The notes below the pieces were generated by a model. The model made no database searches and was not told the origin of the DNA. It saw only the letters and a list, made by a program, of their open reading frames with translations. The translations under genes were made by a program, and so were the position numbers. A DNA stretch of 64,000 nt from Sorghum bicolor (lineage: Eukaryota > Streptophyta > Magnoliopsida > Poales > Poaceae): the NCBI RefSeq assembly GCF_000003195.3, contig NC_012871.2:53931802-53995801 (forward strand), read 5' to 3'. Position 1 is the first letter of the stretch. Each line of letters opens with the position of its first letter. Below are positions 58,473 to 64,000 of this stretch, one piece after another.

Positions 58473-59668
58473 TGATATGACCACGCCAGTAAACAAGATG
58501 TCACAAGCTCCAAGTCAAGCTACAACCACTCAAGTTTTACCTACACCGACACCAGCCCAAGTCATCGATGGACCGGTTACACGTAGTCGTGCAAAGAAAC
58601 TACAACAAGAGGTCCACGCGCTACTTTGTGAGATTCATTTTAACATTAATGAGAATTATATACTACCTAAGTGTTCTACCTTGATTGTACTCAGGTATAT
58701 AGAAGAAGAGAAGGATGAATCGGACGCTGAAGAACGAACCAGTGCAAGTCCTAGAAGACACGTAAAAAACGGAACAGTGGAAGTCAAAAACGGACCAGTG
58801 CAAAGAAATTTTCATAACTTTTTAATCACAGAAGCTATGAAGGCCCATGAGGACTTGTTAGAAAGCTTGTCGAGTCTACTTTGTAATGAATCTAGTGGCG
58901 ACCAGTTTGGATGCTCCATATTGTCTGCAGACCCGAATTAGTACAGACTGCTTAGAAGGTCAACAGTCTGCCGTGACAGAATGTTGGTACAACTTGCCGT
59001 GCAAAACTGTACCAATCTACAATGTTTCGTGGTGCATGGCATACATTTCTGGAAAGCTCTTCGAGTCTAGTTTCACACCCAAGAAACGGTTCGTCATTTG
59101 GACTTCCCAATAAAAAGTTATGGTCAGTTTATTGGAAACTGCTCTGGAGGCCAACAGTCACGCGAAGCCAGTTCGGGAATCCATTCCGAGGGGTCCTTTC
59201 ACATTGCCTTCCCTCAGAAACTCTATTTCGTTTTCATACCTATCTAGGAGGGTTGTTCCTAGTATAAATATCCCCTACCTCTAAGCTATCACGTACCTTT
59301 GATCATTTGATAAACTACATGATATTGCAGCCGTGCTGCTGAGTGCCTTACTCAACCTTTGTTCTTCCTTGTTCTTCATGGACTTGTGAAGTGAATCCTC
59401 TGGGTTCCCCTACTTCGTGCTCTACGGCTTCCGTTTGGCTGCGCCGTATTGTGTGGATTAGTTCCGGATTGTGGTTCTGCGGTCGTTCGGAGATCGAGTC
59501 GAAGTCTTCGTGGTTTCGGTGCCTCTCTCCCCGTCGCTTGGTCGCATCCAACCTTTGTCAGGTATAAAGCTAGTTACCCGCTGTTCACAGCAAGTTATCC
59601 TTGTTCTTTTGATCTACTGTCGTGAAGATTGGGCCACCCTCGTACCGTTCCATATCGGTAACCTACCA
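58473..59668 (+). repeat. LTR 1 of the deleted Gypsy element
   Basis: Starts TGATATGACC and ends near CCTACCA, followed by a PBS-like ACTAGTATCAGAGC. Shorter than LTR 2 by one 21-base unit in a CGGACCAGTG repeat region. Confidence 0.88.
58480..58941 (+). CDS. LTR-encoded ORF, copy 1 (polyprotein tail or separate product)
   Basis: An ATG seven bases into the LTR opens a frame of about 153 codons: MTTPVNKMSQAP, then [35 protein letters not shown] and a SPRRHVKNG repeat region. The [12 protein letters not shown] motif is often seen at the C-terminus of grass Gypsy polyproteins. The same ORF is open in LTR 2 (62271-62726). Whether it is translated is unknown. Confidence 0.5.
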   Translation, partial: TTPVNKMSQAPSQATTTQVLPTPTPAQVIDGPVTRSRAKKLQQEVHALLCEIHFNINENYILPKCSTLIVLRYIEEEKDESDAEERTSASPRRHVKNGTVEVKNGPVQRNFHNFLITEAMKAHEDLLESLSSLLCNESSGDQFGCSILSADPN

Positions 59669-60320
59669 ACTAGTATCAGAGCTTTCGTTGTCACGGTAGA
59701 TCTTACAAACATCCACATATTTATCTTTAGTATATCAATCATTTGCTACTGATTTGTTCATCACCTATAGTCCACTAAAAAAGCCACAAAAAATCCTAAA
59801 GCCCTTTGACGGTACTGTTATATTGTGTTTTGTGTTCATCAAGTTGCTAGTCACCCTCTTTACATATATTGTGTTGTGTTTCATTTGCTATCCGCACCCC
59901 TGTTAGTATAAAAAAAGGGTTAGAAAAAGTAAAAAAAACAGAGAAAAGAAAAGAGAAAGAACAGGAAAAGTAGAAGAAGAGAAAAGGGGTTGTATTGCGG
60001 TTTCCTCACTGAAAATTCAGATTACACATTCAGATTCTTGGTGATTTATATTCTAGCAACATTACATCTTGTGAGCACATCAAATCACTTGATTTTCAGT
60101 ACCGTGGCCTCCCTTGTTTAGCCACCTATAGCTCCACCTAAAACTGAAACCAGGACATTCGACTCGTAATCCTTGCGACCTCGGAATCACTTCTGTTGAG
60201 CCGCTACACTAGCACAATTCACTGTCCTTGAGAACAGGAAAGAGCATTGGTAAGTAAGAGGTGAGGTTGTGTGATTCCACAAATTTACCCATACCACTAT
60301 ATTTTGCCTTAAGTGCTAAC
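59669..60320 (+). other. PBS and untranslated leader of the deleted Gypsy element
   Basis: TAGTATCAGAGC just after LTR 1 departs by one base from the Met-i PBS. The rest is A-rich around 59920-59990, with no gene. Confidence 0.65.
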
Positions 60321-61124
60321 ATGACAGGATCCAACTCAAGTATTCATGGTAATCGTCATGGAGAAGAACCCCCTGTTGCACGGGCTGAGTTGCGCCAAAT
60401 GACAGACTCACTCTTGCAGGCCATGGAGAGAATGCTTGATGCACGCATACCTGCGGATGGGCAGAGGGCTCCTCGGCATCAATCTGATGAATCTGGTGCT
60501 GAAAATTCTAATGGAGGACATGACCGTTTTAGAGATGGTCGTGGTGGTGGTAGGCGGGCTGGTCATCATGGCTAAAATGGAGGACGAGCTCATGGACATG
60601 GTCGTGGCCATCGAGTTCATTTTGATGATGAAGAATTTGATAACTTTGGTCACGAAGAGGGGTCTGATGAGAATCCCTTTGCAAATGATGGGCTGCATAG
60701 GCGGCACCATTATCATTGGCGGCATGCTGATCATGGAGATAGAGAGCATCATCATGGACGTCGTAATAGGGAAGAACCGGACAGCATTGCTCGTGTCAAG
60801 TTGAGTATCCCAAAATTCACTGGAAGAGAGGATGCAGATGCATATCTTGAGTGGGCTGAGCAGTGTGATCAAATTTTTAGAGTGCACAATCTCTCTGATC
60901 AGAGGTGTGTCAATCTTGCTTCAGTGGAGTTCTCTGGTTATGCTCTGACTTGGTGGAATCAGATACAAGAGAATCAACTTGTGTTGGGCCGTGAACATAT
61001 CAACACATGGGAAGAGATGAAACAAGTGATGAGAAGGCGATTTGTACCATCAAGCTATCAGCGTGACCTTCGCAATAGGTTACAAATGTTGAAGCAAGGG
61101 ATGGGAAAAATTCCATTTGCATGA
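60321..61124 (+). pseudogene. Gypsy gag, one stop, C-terminus deleted
   Basis: The frame MTGSNSSIHGNRHGEEPPV starts at 60321, meets a TAA at about 60573, then continues in the same frame through a His/Arg/Asp-rich section into the retrotransposon gag domain (IPKFTGREDADAYLEWAEQC, ALTWWNQIQENQL, EEMKQVMRRRFVPSSYQRDL). It breaks at the deletion junction near 61110, before any zinc knuckle. Confidence 0.85.
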
Positions 61125-62274
61125 GGGTTTCTTATTTCTAGCTAATAAACTTTGCATTCCAGATTGCTCTGTTCGCATTTTGCTAGTGCAGGAAGCTCAT
61201 GCAGGAGGACTTATGGGCCATTTTGGTGCAAAGAAAACAGAACAAGTGTTGACTGACCATTTCTTTTGGCCTAAGATGAGAAGAGATGTGGAGAGGCATG
61301 TTCTTCGCTGTGAAACCTGCCATAAAGCTAAGTCCCGTTTGAATCCTCATGGTTTATACACTCCTCTACCTATCCCTAGTGTCCCTTGGGAGGACATTTC
61401 TATGGACTTTGTCCTTGGTTTACCACGAACCAAGAGGGGAAAGGATTCCATATTTGTTGTGGTTGATAGATTTAGCAAAATGGCACACTTTATTCCCTGT
61501 CATAAGAGCGATGATGCTTCACACATTGCTGAATTGTTTTTCAGAGAAATTGTGCGTCTACATGGAGTGCCACGTACCATCGTGTCTGATCGTGACACAA
61601 AGTTTTTGAGTTACTTTTGGAAAACCTTGTGGGGAAAACTGGGGACAAGGCTGCTGTTCTCCACAACGTGTCATCCTCAAACGGATGGACAAACTGAAGT
61701 TGTGAACCGCACATTATCAACATTGCTGCGAGCTGTCGTAAAGAAGAATCTGAAATTGTGGGAAGAAAGCTTGCCTCATGTGGAGTTTGCATACAACAGG
61801 GCAGTACATTCGACCACAAAATTTTGTCCATTTGAGATTGTCTATGGGTTCAAACCTACTGCTCCCATCGATCTTTTGCATTTGCCTATGCAGGAACGTG
61901 TGAACTTTGATGCAAGCAAGCGAGCAGAATTTGTCAAGAAGCTTCATGATCAAGCTAAAGCAAACATTGAGAAGATGACCAAGTTATATGAGAAGCACGC
62001 CAACAAGGGTCGTAAGAAGATGTTATTTGAACCGGGAGACTTGGTTTGGGTGCACCTGCGCAAGGATCGGTTTCCTGAACAACGCAAGAGCAAGCTGCAA
62101 CCCCGAGCCGATGGTCCATTCAAAGTGCTTTGCAAGATCAATGACAATGCTTATGAAGTTGATCTTCCAAGTACTTATGGTGTGAGTACAAGTTTCAATG
62201 TCTCCGACCTTTCTCCATTCTTTGGATTGGAAGAGTCGAGGACGACTCTTTTTGAAGGGGGGAGGATGATATGA
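61117..62274 (+). CDS. Gypsy integrase fragment, open reading frame
   Basis: Open for 385 codons. The zinc-binding region [11 protein letters not shown]...CETCHKAK comes first, then the catalytic core with Asp in [17 protein letters not shown], Asp in [13 protein letters not shown] and Glu in [13 protein letters not shown], and a C-terminal DNA-binding section ([17 protein letters not shown]). It ends at the TGA at 62272, which lies inside LTR 2 and overlaps the ATG of the LTR-encoded ORF as ATGA. The frame itself looks intact, but no protease or RT is present, so it would not be made as a normal polyprotein. Confidence 0.88.
   Translation: MHEGFLFLANKLCIPDCSVRILLVQEAHAGGLMGHFGAKKTEQVLTDHFFWPKMRRDVERHVLRCETCHKAKSRLNPHGLYTPLPIPSVPWEDISMDFVLGLPRTKRGKDSIFVVVDRFSKMAHFIPCHKSDDASHIAELFFREIVRLHGVPRTIVSDRDTKFLSYFWKTLWGKLGTRLLFSTTCHPQTDGQTEVVNRTLSTLLRAVVKKNLKLWEESLPHVEFAYNRAVHSTTKFCPFEIVYGFKPTAPIDLLHLPMQERVNFDASKRAEFVKKLHDQAKANIEKMTKLYEKHANKGRKKMLFEPGDLVWVHLRKDRFPEQRKSKLQPRADGPFKVLCKINDNAYEVDLPSTYGVSTSFNVSDLSPFFGLEESRTTLFEGGRMI
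62252..62266 (+). other. Polypurine tract of the deleted Gypsy element
   Basis: TTGAAGGGGGGAGGA directly before the TG of LTR 2. It also lies inside the integrase coding frame. Confidence 0.75.
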
Positions 62275-63483
62275 CCATGCCAGCAAGCAAGATGTCACAA
62301 GCTCCAAGAAAAGCTACAACCACTCAAGTTTTACCTACACCGACACCAGCCCAAGTCATCGATGGACCGGTTACACGTAGTCGTGCAAAGAAACTACAAC
62401 AAGAGGTCCACGCGCTACTTTGTGAGATTCATTTTAACATTAATGAGAATTATATACTACCTAATTGTTCTACCTTGATTGTACTCAGGTATATAGAAGA
62501 AGAGAAGGATGAATCGGACCCTGAAGAACGAACCAGTGCAAGTCCTAGAAGACACGTCAAAAACGGACCAGTGGAAGTCATAAACGGACCAGTGGATGTC
62601 AAAAACAGACCAGTGCAAAGAAATCTTCATAACTTTTTAATCACAAAAGCTATGAAGGCCGATGAGGACTTGTTGGAAAGCTTGTCGAGTCTAATTTCCA
62701 ATGAATCTAGTGGTGACCAGTTTTGATACTCCATATTGCCTGCAGATCAGAATTAGTACAGACTGCTCAGAAGGTCAACAGTCTGCCGTGACAGAATATT
62801 GGTACAACTTTCCGTGCAAAACTGTACCAATCTACAACGTTTCGTGGTGCATGGCATACATTTCTGGAAAGCACTTCGAGTCTAGTTTCACACCCAAGAA
62901 ACGGTTCGTCATTTGGACTTCCCAATAAAAAGTTATGGTCAGTTTATTGGAAACTGCTCTGGAGGCCAACAGTCACGCGAAGCCAGTTCGGGAAACCATT
63001 ACGAGGGGTCATTTCACATTGCCTTCCCTCAGAAACTCTATTTCGTTTTCATACCTATCTAGGAGGGTTGTTCCTAGTATAAATATCCCCTACCTCTAAG
63101 ATATCAGGAACCTTTGATCATTTGATAAACTACATGATATTGCAGCCACGCTGCTGAGTGCCTTACTCAACCTTTGTTCTTCTTTGTTCTTCATGGACTT
63201 GTGAAGTGAATCCTCTAGGTTCCCCTACTTGGTGCTCTACGGCTTCCGTTTGGCTGCGCCGTATTGTGTGGATTAGTTCCGGATTGTGGTTCTGCGGTCG
63301 TTCGAAGATCGAGTCGAAGTCTTCGTGGTTTCGGTGCCTCTCTCCCCATCGCTTGGTCGCATCCAACCTTTGTCAGGTATAAAGCTAGTTACCCGCTGTT
63401 CGCAGCAAGTTATCCTTGTTCTTTTGATCTACTGTCGTGAAGATCGGGCCACCCTCGTACCGATACATATCGGTAACCTATCA
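62267..63483 (+). repeat. LTR 2 of the deleted Gypsy element
   Basis: Starts TGATATGACC and ends CCTATCA; 1217 bases. One more 21-base CGGACCAGTG-type unit than LTR 1 accounts for the whole length difference. Confidence 0.9.
62271..62726 (+). CDS. LTR-encoded ORF, copy 2, overlapping the integrase stop
   Basis: Same ORF as at 58480, 151 codons. Its ATG overlaps the integrase stop by the four bases ATGA, placing it in the neighbouring frame. It differs from copy 1 by the extra repeat unit and scattered substitutions, but stays open. Confidence 0.5.
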   Translation: MTMPASKMSQAPRKATTTQVLPTPTPAQVIDGPVTRSRAKKLQQEVHALLCEIHFNINENYILPNCSTLIVLRYIEEEKDESDPEERTSASPRRHVKNGPVEVINGPVDVKNRPVQRNLHNFLITKAMKADEDLLESLSSLISNESSGDQF

Positions 63484-64000
63484 ACCCAGTTTAAAGAAAT
63501 CTTCATAACTTTTTAATCACAAAAGCTATGAAGGCCCATGAGGACTTGTTGGAAAGCTTGTCGAGTCTACTTTCCAATGAATCTAGTGGCGGCCAGTTTT
63601 GATACTCCATATTGCCTGCAGACCAGATTAGTACAGACTGCTCAGAAGGTCAACAGTCTGCCGTGACAGAATGTTGGTACAACTTGCCGTGCAAAACTGT
63701 ACCAATCTACAACGTTTCGTGGTGCATGGCATACATTTCTGGAAAGCACTTCGAGTCTAGTTTCGCACCCAAGAAACGGTTCATCATTTGGACTTCCCAA
63801 TAAAAAGTTATGGTCAGTTTATTGGAAACTGCTCTGGAGGCCAACAGTCACGCGAAGCCAGTTCGGGAATCCATCCCGAGGGGTCCTTTCACATTGCCTT
63901 CCCTCAGAAACTCTATTTCGTTTTCATACCTATCTAGGAGGGTTGTTCCTAGTTTAAATATCCCCTACCTCTAAGCTATCAGAAACCTTTGATCATTTGA
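63484..64000 (+). repeat. Partial LTR 3, running off the window
   Basis: From about 63487 the sequence matches LTR 2 from about 62610 onward, including the CTCAGAAGGTCAACAGTCTG section. The first 340 bases of the LTR are absent. Suggests unequal recombination or a tandem or nested related element. Confidence 0.85.

Larger units (their letters stand above)
58473..64000 (+). mobile_element. Internally deleted Gypsy element with two full LTRs and part of a third
   Basis: LTRs at 58473-59668 and 62267-63483, and a partial third from about 63487 to the window edge. The internal part has gag and integrase only: protease, RT and RNase H are missing at a junction near 61100-61117. No matching target duplication is seen beside the first and second LTRs, so the right border of the original insertion may lie beyond the window. 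Clade is a chromovirus by integrase motifs; closer placement is uncertain. Confidence 0.85.

Noticed and set aside
1..64000. tRNA, rRNA or conserved ncRNA genes
   Set aside because: I looked for tRNA-like sequence; the only matches are retroelement primer-binding sites. A tRNAscan-SE/Infernal run would settle it.

Overview
This window looks like repeat-rich nuclear DNA of a panicoid grass, probably an Andropogoneae such as sorghum, sugarcane or Miscanthus. That is an inference from grass-type Stowaway and GGCCTTGTTTAG-ended MITEs, a Sirevirus, a Tekay-like chromovirus, an Athila-like element and a GC-rich receptor-kinase exon. I find one apparently intact ordinary host gene; almost everything else is mobile DNA, often nested. 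There is one 100-base assembly gap (5366-5465).

Layout. 1-2150: 5' end of a minus-strand Athila-like Ty3/Gypsy element (gag start, tRNA-Asp-type PBS, long LTR). 2168-5035: decayed Ty1/Copia remnant. 5306-6195: sequences around the gap, including an inverted copy of the Athila LTR. 6368-10303 (minus): a seven-exon G-type lectin S-receptor-like kinase with consistent splice phases, 845 codons, flanked and penetrated by MITEs. 10428-12543: MITE cluster. 12738-14183: non-autonomous Helitron with an empty-site paralogue at about 25.54 kb. 14443-25287: complete but mutated Tekay-type chromovirus with TSD CTTAC.

About 26.1-58.4 kb appears to be one large Mutator-like (MULE) element, possibly beginning further left near 12.6 kb. 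It carries a FAR1/MULE transposase-like gene on plus (26110-48884) and a Ulp1 (C48) protease-like gene on minus (58263-50348), in convergent orientation. Intron 5 of the transposase gene is split by a 16.5-kb Sirevirus (30148-46675, TSD CCTTA). That Sirevirus is itself interrupted in its integrase region by a 3.0-kb minus-strand non-autonomous LTR element (35679-38721, TSD GACAT).

58473-64000: a Gypsy element deleted for protease-RT-RNase H, with two full LTRs and part of a third, cutting off the 5' end of the Ulp1-like gene.

How the parts relate. The MULE genes share a short motif, TTTYTAYGCA, scattered through introns and the spacer. Both genes show tandem exon or intron duplication. The Sirevirus has the same U5-type end at both outer borders. 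These are the strongest candidates for something undescribed. All coordinates were read by eye; approximate boundaries are marked as such.
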